Shown here: positions 44,815 through 56,267 of the stretch, one piece after another
How positions within the stretch are numbered: the first letter of the stretch is position 1
How the letters are laid out: each line of letters opens with the position of its first letter
Assembly: GCA_907164885.2 (NCBI GenBank)
Contig: OU015493.1
Location: forward strand, 57,926,802 to 57,990,801
Source of the DNA: Dolomedes plantarius
Taxonomy: Eukaryota; Arthropoda; Arachnida; Araneae; Dolomedidae
Length of the DNA: 64,000 bases
Reading direction: 5' to 3'
Notes under the pieces: generated by a model
The model's input: only the letters and a program-made list of their open reading frames with translations
What the model was told of the DNA's origin: nothing
Databases searched by the model: none
Made by a program: the position numbers and the translations under genes

Positions 44815-44935
44815 ATTTGTTTTTGGCGTACTAGTAGCGCCACCTGGTTGCTTCGCGGTTCGCGCGAAGTGAGTGTATAGTCAGTTGGTGTTGGACTCTT
44901 GAAACGAATAAATGCCTTACGCTTGAAATCTTGAT
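44815..44935 (+). other. Possible solo-LTR fragment with stable hairpin
   Basis: CTTCGCG (44851-44857), a five-base loop and CGCGAAG (44863-44869) form a perfect GC-rich stem in AT-rich surroundings. AATAAA follows near 44908. TAGTAGCGCCACC just before the hairpin also occurs near 41373. The layout (GC-rich stem, then a poly(A) signal) would fit an LTR R/U5 region, but no boundaries were found. Confidence 0.3.
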
Positions 44936-46289
44936 TAATATTTCTTGAACTCTTGGATATAAATTTCTTCTTGGTGAAATTCTACAGTGCATGAGGTGAT
45001 AAAAATGAATTTTTTTTCTGCCTGTTTAAACAGTTTTAAAAACTTGCAGACATCATTTTTCCAAACAGAATCTTTAAAAACCTGATTTAGGAAATCTATT
45101 AGTCGCGCGAGTGCATTCATGAAATAAAAAAAATTTTAATCTGAGCGAGTTAACCTTTCCACGACAGATCAACAAGTTTTTCTTTTTCAAACCAAAGAAT
45201 TGCCCCCCTCACATTTTTTTTTTATTTTATCAGAAAAAAATATTTATCCCGAATTTTCAGGAAAACAAATCCCTGCTGCATGAAGGGGTTTTTTTAATTC
45301 AATTTGTAGTTCCAAATGGGTTGACTAACGTTCCAGTGCATAAAAAAATTAGTGAAATAGGTAGATTACGGAAACATTGAGAATAGACTTATCAAACATT
45401 ACCCCAAGAAATAGTATCCATTGCACAGTGACTAAAATAAATATGTATCATACACTGGCATGCATTTTTATTTTTTTTAATGACTGGCATTGTTATTGAG
45501 CAATACTACAATCGTTAACTTATAGTATATCTTCATGATGAAAATTATTTTTCCTGAGATAGAATTACTCTGATTTTCCCATTATATTTGCTAATTAAAG
45601 CCAAGGTGTCCACGGAAAACCTTAAAACACGGATAGTCCAAAACTAATAGCCTTATTAACTGGAAAAAAAATAATTATTCAAAAGCTTTAAATTAATTAC
45701 ATATAATTTAAATAGTATGAATATAAATAATAATAAGTTTACATATATAACTTCAATTTTTCTGCAAGAAAAATACTACATTCCTTTGTTTCAGAGTCAC
45801 GTTCATTGTTTCAATTTATATTTTATTTCTCACCCTTTTCTTTTGCGATGCCTACATAATCCACGAAGCGGATTATCCTCTCGGTGAATTATTGGGGGAT
45901 CAGTGCATTATTATTGTAGTATATTAAGTACAAGATAAAATCTTACAATTGAAAATAGGGGTCCACTGTATTATTGAGAGGTTAAATTTATTCTACAAGA
46001 GTTTGTTTTTCTTCTGCAAATATGCTATTTTTTTCGTCATCGTTCTGTGACGTCAAACGTCTGGTAGATTGAAAGAAGAATATACGCGATCGAGAGTGGG
46101 CTGCGAGGAAACTGGTAGGTGTGCGTATGTCGAGCAGGTTGTTTCTTGTGAACCTCAGAAGGTTCTCTGCTGCTAGCTGAGAGTGTATTGAGAAAAAGGT
46201 ATCTGGCGAGCGTAGGATGTTCCAGTAATGTATGAAGTCGATATTTGCTTGGGCGGAATCTAAAAAAGGTTTTGCATGCAGAGATTCTC
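44936..46289. other. Spacer, no gene seen
   Basis: A Tigger-like motif (complement of CAGTGGACCCCTATTTTC) lies near 45956-45974 without a convincing partner. Otherwise nothing was recognised. Confidence 0.4.
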
Positions 46290-47060
46290 AAAAGCGTCTG
46301 GGTAAAGGTCATCAATAAAGGAGTTAGGAATCCCGCATTGTTTTATGGCGAAATTCCTCAAATCCGTGAGTTATTTTAGTAAAAGTAGCGTTAGGTACAT
46401 GTGCATGTAATGTTGTTGTTGTCGTGTTCACGAAATGTGCCCAGCCTAGTCAAAATAATATTAAATAGGCCGGAAGGCCTGGAGCACGGCCTTGTTGACA
46501 ACTTTGCCTGGGTACTAGAGGTCTTTTGGAGTTATGTTTTTCTTAGTTGGAATACTAGAATGGATAGATAAACAAGTGATCTGAGGTAAGTTACGTGTTA
46601 GGGCAGTTTCTGGTGAACTTTGCCAATATCTTGGTGTATTGTCCTGCAGTCAAAGTGTTTTGTCCAAAGTCTAGCTATTGCGCGAGAGATTTCTCTATTG
46701 AAGTTATAATTTCTAATATTAGAGGTTTATTATGTATTTCTTAAGAGTAAGCTTTTTGCTATAGTAGCACCTGTGTGGGTTAGAATAATGAAGTCTTGCT
46801 TAGTGTTTTTTGCCTCTTTGGCAAGCTGATATGCAATTCTTTCCTTCTATATGGACACGTGCCGAAATCAGTTGGAGATTATACAGTTTATTATTACTCT
46901 CTCAGATCTTATGAAGGAGATCCATGGTTTTCCTAAGCGATTTTAGTATTTCTACTTTGAATGGCCTTAAGCGCAGATTTAGAATCAGAGTAGATCGTGA
47001 TGTTCCCTGTAAAATTTTCAATAAGGGAGTTAGAGTGAACAGTAGGGCTCCTTTATGACG
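46290..47060 (-). pseudogene. Heavily decayed LINE ORF2 tail with RNase H
   Basis: Minus-strand translation in shifting frames gives NITIYSDSKSALKAIQSRNT (around 46960-47020), the Asp-bearing RNase H block of I-like LINEs. GRIAYQLAKEAK-type sequence and LWTKHFD follow. The block QYTKILAKFTRNCP with LTSDHLF then matches the usual C-terminal region, and DLYPDAFENL-like residues occur near 46290. Stops and indels interrupt it every few tens of codons. It is much older than the LINE at 37453-38323 and a different lineage or age class. Boundaries are approximate. Confidence 0.65.
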
Positions 47061-47763
47061 AACAGTTCACTACATAAGTCGAATGTATAGATTTCACTAT
47101 GAGTAAGTATAGTCTACCTACTTCGGTACACTATTCCCTTCCTCAACCTTATCGCTATGCTGTATCGCAGGTGCTGTTAATGTCATAAAGCTGCAGCTCG
47201 TAGAGAAATTGAGAACGTCTGGTATTTTCCTCCTAAGTTAGGTCACAATTTATAATTTTATCATCCATTTGGCATGGATTACGTGTAAAAGGAAGTTTAT
47301 TCAAGATATTCTGCATTATGAGTATTTCTTTTTTATTTAGGTAACAGACAAATGATCGTGTTAATGAATGTAAAACTGATTTCTTTTTTTTCACTAGATT
47401 TAAGCTATAATTTAATTTTTGATTCATTTTAATATGTACGTTTACTTAAGAACCGGTTAAAGTAGAGGTTACGTATCAAATGACCAATTCTTAAGCAACA
47501 AATAACCATTATTTTAAGTTGTGAAGTCTGGGCATTAAATAAAGGCTAATATTGGTAAAATTAAGCGTACTGTGTTCTTAACGTTGGGTTATAAAAACTA
47601 TTCATTTCCATGGTCATACTTACTAAGCATTTTAAATATACATTTAATCAAATATAAACTCACATATATTTCTAATTGATATATTTAATGCAATTCTATA
47701 GGACTTCTAGCTGTGACTTGTCAGACACCTAAGGTATTCTTCATTTACTTACTGTAATACGGC
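47061..47763. other. Spacer, no gene seen
   Basis: No domain or repeat end recognised. Confidence 0.45.
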
Positions 47764-47912
47764 TGAGTACAGTAGATTTGGATGATTCATCAGCCTTTGT
47801 GATCCTTTCTTTCAAGTGGCTCATATTATTCGCGTGAACCCAGATCACCTCTTTGCGAAGTATCCGCTGAAAGTCCAAGGGAATGAGGTCCGGAGATTGA
47901 GGGGGACATGCT
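47764..47912 (-). pseudogene. Fragment of an IS630/mariner-type transposase
   Basis: The minus strand reads CPPQSPDLIPLDFQRILRKE followed by VIWVHANNMSHLKERI. The form PPxSPDLxPLDF holds the third catalytic Asp of mariner-like transposases, and the following residues match their usual C-terminal helix. Only about 50 codons remain and no TIR was identified. It is not the DD41D family found elsewhere in the window. Confidence 0.65.
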
Positions 47913-49559
47913 AATCTTCTCTTCTAGTCTCTTTTTTGTCAGTTCTGTGGAATTATCTCATCAAAAACAATACTGGAAGTGAATGGAAAAGCACCATTTT
48001 TTGATATTTTCAATTTTGACACTGCTTACAATTCCAGTGCAATATAGTTACAAGATGTCACAGCGCTTTCTGATTAAAAAATTGGAACTATTTACAGTTT
48101 ATATTATAAGGAAAGGTTACTCTAGTAAAATTTTTAGAATTAAAAATTAAATTAGATCTGGTTGTCCATTACAGTTGTCCGGTAACATAAAATGTATAAA
48201 AGTAGAGAATTTTTTTTTTCAAATCCAAGACTGAATATTACCAAACTTGTGGTAGAGCTACAGAGAAATTTCTCTATTGCGTAATAGTTCCGAAGAAAAT
48301 TGGCCATTTTGAGGGGTGGTCTTCGAAAAGAGTTTTCTTCCATAACATTGGTTCTATGGAGTCTTAATCGGTTCTGAACAAAATATGGTCGTTTAGAGGG
48401 GTGGCCGGAGACAGAAGCTTCATATACTCCGAATCATGTACTAGAGTGCCTGTTAATCCAGAGATAGACAAAAGAATGATTCCTATATTTTTCGAACGGG
48501 AGACGAGGAAAAGTTTTCGCTAGAGAAAAGTAGTAAAAACATAGGCTTTCTTTCGCAGGATCGATGAAAGATTTCTGAATACTGGAATATTATTTCTGAC
48601 AAGCACTTACTTATAATAAGCGCTTGATAAATTTCATAACTTTGGTTCGGATGATTAAACAATGGTATGAAGCCAATGGTGGGTTTCGAAAGCGGAGCAT
48701 TGTTCCAGCAATAAAAAATAGTAAAGAAAGTGATCGTATGGGAGGTATGTATGTCGTATTCTTGAATTCATTGATGATATATGGAACAATAGTAGTATTT
48801 TAACATTTCAAAATTTTTTTTTAAATTTCCAGAACAAATCTGAAGTTGCAAAATCCTTTCAAATTGTTTCAAGTCCTCGACCCGAAGAAGATATTGATAT
48901 AAAATCAATAAAACAAAAAATTGATTCTGAAACAACAAAAAAAGAACGTGAATTTTTGCCATAAAGGAGTAATCATGTCTAAAGGGTTAATTATAATCAA
49001 GCAAAACATAAGAATAATTTAAAGAAATAAGTGTCTTTATAGTATTTTTTTAGTAATTTTTTACCCTTTTGTATGTTGTACTATTTATATTCAATTTGTA
49101 CTCTATTATTTCTCTGAAAAGTGTGAGGTGTCCTCGGTATTCAATGTTAATTGCACAAACATTAAAAATTATGTAATATAATCATTCAATCGGGATATTT
49201 TTATGGAAGACGTAAGAGTCCGATCACTTTCGGGAGATCTAATTAAAAAGAACAAAACCTTTCAATAATTTACTTTAATAAAGACAAGAATGGAAAATAT
49301 TGCAGAAATATTAATTAACCGCTCGAGTAAAAAAAAAAAAGGAACACAACTTACTTTTTTTTCTTACTAATACGTGTACTTTAGATTTGAAAACTTCAGA
49401 TTTTAGATATTTTAACGGAAATCTGATATATTAAAATTTTAATTTTTTCAGATTTATTTAATTCCGTATGATTTATTTGATTCCGTATAAATCTCTCCTT
49501 TTAAAAAATTCCTCGTGCATCTATTTTTGGACATAAGTGTGCTCAATTAAAATGTTCTC
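47913..49559. other. Spacer; weak internal repeat
   Basis: GAGGGGTGGTCTTCGAAA near 48311 and GAGGGGTGGCCGGAGAC near 48397 lie in loosely repeated contexts reminiscent of decayed Tigger sequence. No gene was recognised. Confidence 0.4.
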
Positions 49560-50020
49560 CTCCAATTAGGCAAGCTCAACAAATGCCCGCGAGGCAGAAA
49601 CCGAAAATGCTGCCGCCCACGTGGCCTGAGACAAAATGGCAAAGTTATGTCAGAATTGGCGCCCAACTTCAGGAGGCACATTCATGACTTTTCCCGCCCA
49701 TCACACGAAAACTTTGCAGTGAATGAAACACAGCGACTACATTCATTGTTTCCCTTCTTCCGACGCCCACGCATTTCGAGGAGCAACAAACCAAAAAAGA
49801 AAGAAAAAAATGTCGATATATAACCCGAAAATTCTCTTCTCTTGGAAGAAAGAGCCCAGGCACATTGGGCTCGAATTAGAAATCCCCGGCCGGGGGCGAT
49901 GGGGATTTTCGGAGGAGGGGAAAAATTCCCTACGAGCGGAGGGAAAATTGTCAACGGTCGCTTTTGCTGAATGGGAGAGGAAATGGCGGATGCATAACGT
50001 TCTCGATAAAATTAAGAGCC
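49560..50020. promoter_or_regulatory. GC-rich island, candidate regulatory region
   Basis: GC- and CpG-rich sequence with a TTTTCCCGCCC motif near 49689-49699 (E2F-like) and a TATATAA near 49816. GGGGATTTTC and GGAAATCC-like motifs occur to the right. Open frames here are short and overlap on both strands. The block resembles the islands at 31.2 and 40.1 kb in composition. Function is inferred only. Confidence 0.3.
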
Positions 50021-50397
50021 TTCTTTTATGACTTCGGCGTTCTGCATGAAGAATGATTTTGCGTTTTTAATTCTTGGCAGTGGTGTTCAAAAGCTTTTTA
50101 AATTCAGTGTTTCGAGAAAAATTAGTAGGCTTTGTAGCGGTAACAAAATTAAAATTCAAGATTTTTTTTTATTTTTTTTACGTGTAGCTGTGACACTCTA
50201 TGAAATGGATACCTCTCATTTGCAGATGCCTAAAAATAACCTGAGTAAAAACCATAGCATGAACTTATTTCGAACCCTTAAATATGAATACAGGTAGTAT
50301 TTTCAAAAATCTATACATTGATGTGGAAATCCTAACTGAAGGGGGAGAGAGGGGGATGAGCTGCCCTTGAAATTCAGTTCTGTCATATATTATAATG

Positions 50398-51355
50398 ACA
50401 ACTACCAATGGCGTAGCTAGAACTTTTGCCTCCCGGGGCGGTCTCCAATTTGCCGCCCTTTCTAAGTCAATCAATTGGTGATTTTTATAAATTAATAAAC
50501 ATAAATAAATAATTGAAATTGAGACAAACTATAGGTGGGGAACTTTTTTACCATTGGATGCCATATTTATATTAGGCAGTAATAAAGGAAGCCGCTTAAG
50601 TTGATATACCTATAAATGCAACTTTTATAAAGACCACAAGAAACTTACGGATGTCGCAGTTTCCCCATCTATGAGACAAAACATATACCTAATTTATAAA
50701 AAAAATTCCATAAAATATGTTTTATTTTATATTTTTATATTTATAAATAAAAATAAATAATTTCATTTCTTTTGTATAAACAAATAAATTGTACACATAT
50801 GTGTATGTACACAAAACATATTTATATATTTACTCTTCTAACTTTCATAGTAGAAAATTCGTGTATAATGCTCTCAAAATTTATATTATTTGTAATTTCT
50901 TGTTCTATAGACAATATTGCAAGATTTTGTAGTCTAAATCTCTCATTGTGGAACGAATATAATTTTTATCAACTTCAATTTGGAGAAGCTCTATTCGCAA
51001 CTAGCGACACTGATAGCAATTGTTAAAAAAAATTCTCTGGGTACAGAATTTTCCAATCTATACTGTTGAATAAATTTTAGTAGATCAAGAGGGTCTTCCT
51101 TCCCGTCTTTCCAAAGTTTTGCGTCTTCTTGTAGTGAAGGTACAGTCATAAAAACCTGGATCCTTTTTCTTTCAATATAGAACTGTTCTTTATCAATGTC
51201 AATAAAGTCATTTATTTGGCATTCAAATTCTTCATTTAACAGGTTGCATGGTATTATACACTAATACTAAATAAAAATATGCCGCCCCCAAAATATGTGC
51301 CGGCCGGTGCGGACCGCACCCACCGCACCCCCCTAGCTACGCCACTGACAACTAC
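50398..51355 (-). mobile_element. hAT deletion derivative
   Basis: ACAACTAC at 50398-50405 and 51348-51355 is a perfect 8-bp target duplication. The 942-bp element (50406-51347) has ends CAATGGCGTAGCTAG and the complement of CAGTGGCGTAGCTAGG, a 15-bp TIR with one mismatch. It retains the C-terminal part of a transposase on the minus strand. Its right target duplication overlaps the first base of the Tc1-like element. Confidence 0.92.
50860..51262 (-). pseudogene. hAT transposase C-terminal relic (ZMYM1-like type)
   Basis: Minus-strand blocks include CQINDFIDIDKEQFYIERKR, DPLDLLKFIQQYRLENSVP, and then SVASCE(stop)SFSKLKLIK with RSTMRD in another frame. The SxASxERSFSKLKLIK form is the conserved dimerisation motif of hAT transposases, here with a stop replacing the Arg. 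Frameshifts follow, and a further piece near 50860 ends in NNINFESIIHEF. The DDE core is missing. It is a different hAT lineage from the ZBED-like pair at 11 kb and 57-61 kb. Confidence 0.8.
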
Positions 51356-52150
51356 ACTGGTTATCAAAAATTAAGGAAAAGTCTCAAAAATAGCGATTAC
51401 TCGAAAAGTTATTCGTAGAATTTAATGAAACTTATACACATTATACAACACATAGGTAGGTATAAAATAGCATAAAAACAAATCGCCAGACAATTATGGT
51501 GTTTTAGAAACTAGCATTTGTATACAATGAACAAATCGGATGTGTCAGTTTGGTATAGGAAAAGTACCTTTAATATGGCCTATGATCTCCCAAGAAGCAA
51601 TACAGCACATACAGCGATGTGTGATGCTGTCAATTATGCGGTCTATGAGTTCGGTAGGAAGTGAGAGCCATTGCTCTTACAAAGCAGTTGAAAGCGTGGC
51701 TAGGGTCCTAGGATTGAGAGCAAGCTATACGTTGTCCTAAAGAGTCCCAAACATGCTCGGTAGAATTCAGGTCCGGTGATCGAGCTGGCCACTCCATGCG
51801 CTGAATTGTTTCCTGCTCAAGATAAGCATACACGATGCGAGCCCTGTGCGGTCTCGTGTTATCGTCCTGTAGAACGAAAACATCATCAATTGCCCCGGCA
51901 TAAGGGCGCACATAAGCATCAAGGATGTCATCTCTATAGGCGTGAGCATTCACATTTCCACGGGGAAAGACATGGAGGTCCGTGCGTCCACCCAAAGAGA
52001 TACCACCCCAAACACAGACACTGCCTGATCCGTATGCATCTCTTTCACGGATGTGTGATGGATGAAAATGAGTTCCAGGTTCTCTCCAAATCAAAATACG
52101 CCTACTATCGCTTTGGACTATCAATGTCAGAAGCTTTCTATGTATCTATC
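51355..52150 (-). mobile_element. 5'-truncated Tc1-like element
   Basis: The 3' end CACTGGTTATCAAAAATTAAG starts right after TA (51353-51354), as Tc1 ends do. The catalytic half of the transposase follows. The other TIR and the DNA-binding half are missing. Confidence 0.8.
51708..52124 (-). pseudogene. Tc1-like transposase, catalytic half (DD34E)
   Basis: The minus-strand frame of 138 codons contains SHIRERDAYGSGSVCVWGGI, the typical Tc1 block after the first Asp, then VLQDDNTRPHRARIV (second Asp, residue 88) and WPARSPDLNSTEHVWDSLGQ (Glu 123). Exactly 34 residues separate Asp 88 and Glu 123, the DD34E signature of Tc1. Ser-Thr replaces the usual Pro-Ile before the Glu. The N-terminal helix-turn-helix region and the first catalytic Asp are absent upstream, so it cannot be active. 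The element was already present when the neighbouring hAT inserted at its left edge. Confidence 0.93.
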
Positions 52151-52159
52151 TCTGTATGA

Positions 52160-52968
52160 CATATATACAAAAAGCTAAGAAACTATGGTCTCATAACTCG
52201 TTAAAAAAACCATAGGTTACGTGATTATAACCATAACCACTGACAAGATGCTGGTAGGGAATTTCTACTCTCGTTCTCTGCAAGTCTTAAGAGAAACCTC
52301 TCCAAAAGTATTTCACTGCATTCTCCCTTTAACGGACAAATTTTCACACATCACGGGTGCCCGTAAATGAGAAGTTTTACTGCAATATCAATTTTAGGTC
52401 TCAGATAACGTAAAATACACGTTTTTCCTTGTCATTCCTTTACCCACTTAGTTGGCTCTCAAATGCTCCAACTACAGAATTGGGCTAGATTAAAAACAAA
52501 AGATACCTAGCAAGATCTCTTTTGAAGGAGCTAAATGCTCAAGATGCATTTCAGAGGCTTCAGAGTCCTTCATTTCTTGAAGAAAAATCAATATCTGGAT
52601 AACAAAGTAAGGCAACGTGATTTGCTAATAACCAAGTTTGCTGGTTATATGTCAAAAACAGTGTAAATCACAGTTTCTTATAGTCCTATCATCAGTCTAG
52701 GACTGAACATGGTCTTTGATATGAAAATGAACGATGCTATCGGAAAAAGAGGGGGAAAAGTTGTGTGATACCAGATCAGTGATCGAACGTACAGCAGAAT
52801 TAAAATTTCTTCCAACATAGTGCCTCAGTGAGGAAAGGAGTCAGCTTTAAGCAGTAGGTCACCCTCTGTTTAACTGTTATATGTGTACTGTTAAAAAAAG
52901 GCCTCCATCCTGCGGCTTTCAACCGCAAATTCTGATGGAATATGGTTTTTCATTGCTAATGTTGCGTA
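52160..52968. other. Spacer, no gene seen
   Basis: No domain or transposon end recognised. Confidence 0.45.
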
Positions 52969-53167
52969 CATTCCGACACTGGCGCAATTTAAACATATTT
53001 TTAGGTGATATTTCAATTTAAAAACATAGGAATTCCTTAGGGCACTTAATATTACAACTCTCAAATGACAATTCCCTAAAAGTTTTCTTTTTCTGAAACA
53101 CCCACGACGATGGGGGAGGGGGTATATTTATAACCACCCCTCTCGTGACTGCGCCACTGCATTCGGC
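52969..53167. mobile_element. Short hAT-like MITE
   Basis: CACTGGCGCAATT (52977) and the complement of CAGTGGCGCAGTC (ending 53159) form an imperfect TIR. They are flanked by CATTCCGA and CATTCGGC, which match at 6 of 8. The right arm has the G/C-rich tract seen just inside other CAGTGGCG ends. It has no coding sequence. Confidence 0.45.
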
Positions 53168-53570
53168 CAAACTTCAAATTATTTTGCCAAACTTCTATAT
53201 CACATGCGCTATAGCCATCTTCAGATTTAACCGTGAGTATCAAGAATATGATCGTCCTGCGCGATGACCATAGACGCAAGTATTTTGCGCTAATTGAAAG
53301 AATCCTTATATCTGCTGAATATAAGGTGGAAATTAGAAACGAATACATACAAGTTATAAATAATACCCCAAAGCACACCCTTTTCATCCTTCTTCCCCTT
53401 TCGTGGCTGTATTCATCTACTTCAGCTAAAATCGAGATCTAACGATTATAGATGGTATAAGCTCGATCACTTTGATTTCACTGCAAAATTAACAGTAGAG
53501 TCCTGGCACCCAAATTTCCATTACCTTATCATTGATTTAACGGAATTATTTTTACTTTACAATTTACCAA
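53168..53570. other. Spacer, no gene seen
   Basis: No domain recognised. Confidence 0.4.
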
Positions 53571-53775
53571 AGGATGGTTGGGAATGGCTGCTGGCACATT
53601 AGTCTTCGGAATCAAAATCTCCAAGTTCGAGTACCGCTCCAAGTACGAGTACCGCTCGAGTACTCCAAGTTCGAGTTTTAAGTATGCATGAGTATTTCTA
53701 GCCGTTCGAAATCCGTTTTAAACATTTTGTCTCGGTCTGTTTAGTCCTCATGTTTTGCAAAAGATTATACCTAGA
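53571..53775 (+). mobile_element. Diverged SINE with internal short repeats
   Basis: GGGAATGGCTGCTGGCA matches the A-box region of the SINE at 18354. AGCCGTTCGAAATC and TGTCTCGGTCTGTTTAGTCC followed by TGCAAAAGATTA match its 3' half. Between them, variants of CTCCAAGTTCGAGTACCG are repeated in tandem where the B box should be. No clear target duplication was seen. Confidence 0.65.
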
Positions 53776-54224
53776 TATCCGAGCTGACACATCAGTATTT
53801 CGTTGCCCATTGTCACCTAACAGGATCGTACATTTTGATTTTCTGGTGAAAAGAATGTTCTTTTATCTTTTAAATGTCTCTTAAAGGTTCCATTTGTAAA
53901 AATTATTTTATTATATGAAATTCTTAAGACTAACTGGAGGGGGAAAGTTAATATTAAATGCCTCTGCATTATTTCCAATTCGAATATTAAATTTTTTTTC
54001 GAAGGTACTCTAGTATTCTTCAAAACAACTATTTGCAGTTTCACAAAGTTCTCGGAAGAATATATTTCCTTTGAATTATAGATTCCCATTTGTGTGTATG
54101 CAATTATTTAACTAATAGAGAAAGACAATCAAATTTAAAGGAGACTAAAAATGAAATTTAAATCGAATTTTTCGTAAACTGGAGATAAATCATCAACAAA
54201 GGATTTGCATGGTGTGTATGTTGA
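53776..54224. other. Spacer, no gene seen
   Basis: No domain recognised. Confidence 0.4.
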
Positions 54225-54347
54225 CAAGATTGGGAAACAAAATGGTTGTTAATGAGTCAACTTGGATATTAAGAAGCTGTACCTAAAGCTAAAAGTTCTT
54301 AAATATCCAGGCTGACTCATCAACCTCCATCTTGTTTCCTAATCTTG
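54225..54347 (+). ncRNA. Long-armed hairpin, miRNA-precursor-like or foldback element
   Basis: The left arm (54225-54275) starts CAAGATTGGGAAACAAAATG. The right arm (54296-54347) is its near reverse complement, ending TTGTTTCCTAATCTTG. The loop is about 20 nt. About 43 of 51 positions match, and several of the differences would be G:U pairs in RNA. Either strand could fold. Animal miRNA precursors have shorter stems (about 30-35 bp), so a small foldback transposon or a hairpin-siRNA locus is equally possible. There is no coding sequence. Confidence 0.6.
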
Positions 54348-56080
54348 TAAGCCTACTCCGCACATAGTCTTTGTTCTCATATCCCCCTAGTTTCCGAAGT
54401 ATCGACTTTAAAACTTCTCTATGAGGCAGTTTCACGAACATAACTTAGGCAACAACGTGAAAAAGAACAGCATAAAAATGGATGTCTTGAGTTTTATACG
54501 TGGAGCTCTGGTATATCTTTCTATATGAGTTTCGGTAATCTGTGCATTTTACTACAAATGTTTTGTCCATCATTTATGCTCGAAATGAGATGCATCATGC
54601 TAATTACAATAGCCTTATTCGATTACTTTATTAATTTGATTCTCTCTCTCACAAAACTAATACATAGTATATATGCATGCTGAAGTATAGTTTAAAATGA
54701 AATGCCTTTAAATGGACTATTTCAGTGTAATAAACTTTAAAAGATGTATAACTAGAATTTGAGTATGTAGAGATGAATATAATTTTAACTATCACTCTCC
54801 AGTGAGCAATAAAAACTCAATGAAATTTATTAGTTTCTACAAAAACTGATCACTTTAGAAACGACACAAAGGGAAAAGTACACTTCTATAGGCATCAGAT
54901 CAAAATGACGACTTCTCTTAGCAACAAAGTGCCTTATACATCTTCACGTATATCTTAGGAGTCTTACCAAAATGATGACGTCAGTTATTGCTAGTGTACG
55001 GATGTAAATTTATGATAAAGAGGCGATAAAGTCAACGGGATTTTTCGGTATAGAGTTTCTCATTAAAACCGTGGCATTACTGTAAAAGTAGTTTCCTTGC
55101 AACAAAACTCGCCTCGTTGAAAAAAAAAAAAAAGAATACGCTTAGAAATGGGGAAATTTTTCCCCCTCCTTTTTTGAAACGCACTCGGATGGATATAAAA
55201 TGTAACGTGAACATTAAAAGATAAGGAAAATATTTCAACCGACATCCAAATCGTATCACCGAGTTAATATTTTGAAATTCACTAATTTTCGAGCGCAAAG
55301 ACTGTAAATGGCCAAAAGAAAGGTTCAAACAAAAACCTATTTATTTTCTTTAAAAAGTTAGTAGGTATTTATTACGTTCAGGTTTGTACCTGTTCGTCAA
55401 CAAAATCAATAAGAAATGTTCAAGATGTCATGCATCATAATCTATTTATCTACATAAAATATTCATGAACATACATGCTCTTCCCTCTAGTTCACTTTGT
55501 ATGAGAGCAAAAGTGTTTTCAGATAGACGGATAGAATCCTATCCACCTCTTCTTGCGACCTAAATCTTCATTAAAAATTTCAGAATGAAAAAGACTAAGG
55601 TAAAGAATAATAAAAAGAAATTGAAAATTATTTTTCATCTACTTCCCTGTTGCTCTCTATTTCAAGAAAAGTAAACAAGAAAACCCAAAACCGAGCTCTT
55701 ATTGCCATTTTTCATTACGTGGCTATCGGCATTCATGTAAACCGCACATCATTGCCATATAGGAGACATTTTCCTAAATGGTGTCTAAAATTTCATTATA
55801 GCCAACTTTTATTTATATAAATGGTGAGCAAATATCAAAAAAGAGGCCCATTTTAAAAAATAGTGTTTGCGTATTTTTTGTGCGAAATGCAAACTGTATA
55901 TTAATATATTGTTCAAGCAAAGGCTTATTATTTCAAAAAGACGTAAAATTAAATAATAAGTCCCAATAGGAGATATATGACTTAATAACAAATATTTGTG
56001 TAATAAATCTCGGTAACAAAGTGCAAGAAAATTAGCAATTTATTATAAATTAAAAACCTAAAATAAAATATAACTTCTTC
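54348..56080. other. Spacer, no gene seen
   Basis: Open frames are short and have no recognisable domain. No repeat end was recognised. Confidence 0.45.
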
Positions 56081-56084
56081 CAGG

Positions 56085-56267
56085 TGACGACACGCGGTCA
56101 ATGATCGAATGGCTAGGGTGCTGGTATTAGGCCTAGAGCCTGAGGGGTAGAGTTCTACTGCTAGCGTGGATGTTTGTAACCGTTCGGGATCGAATTTTAA
56201 CTTTAGGTTCCGTTTTGTAGCAATAGTGGACCGTAGTGTTCTAAATCAACTAGCGAGATGATGACAC
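56085..56267 (+). mobile_element. tRNA-derived SINE, diverged copy
   Basis: AATGATCGAATGGCTAGGGTG (A-box region), GGGTAGAGTTCTACT (decayed B box), GCGTGGATGTTTGTAACCGT and GTAGCAATAGTGGACCGTAG align in order with the SINE at 18354-18531. TGACGACAC (56085-56093) and TGATGACAC (56259-56267) match at 8 of 9 and are the likely target duplication. Confidence 0.85.

Noticed and set aside
45956..45974. Complement of CAGTGGACCCCTATTTTC, Tigger-like
   Set aside because: No convincing second terminus within a few kilobases.
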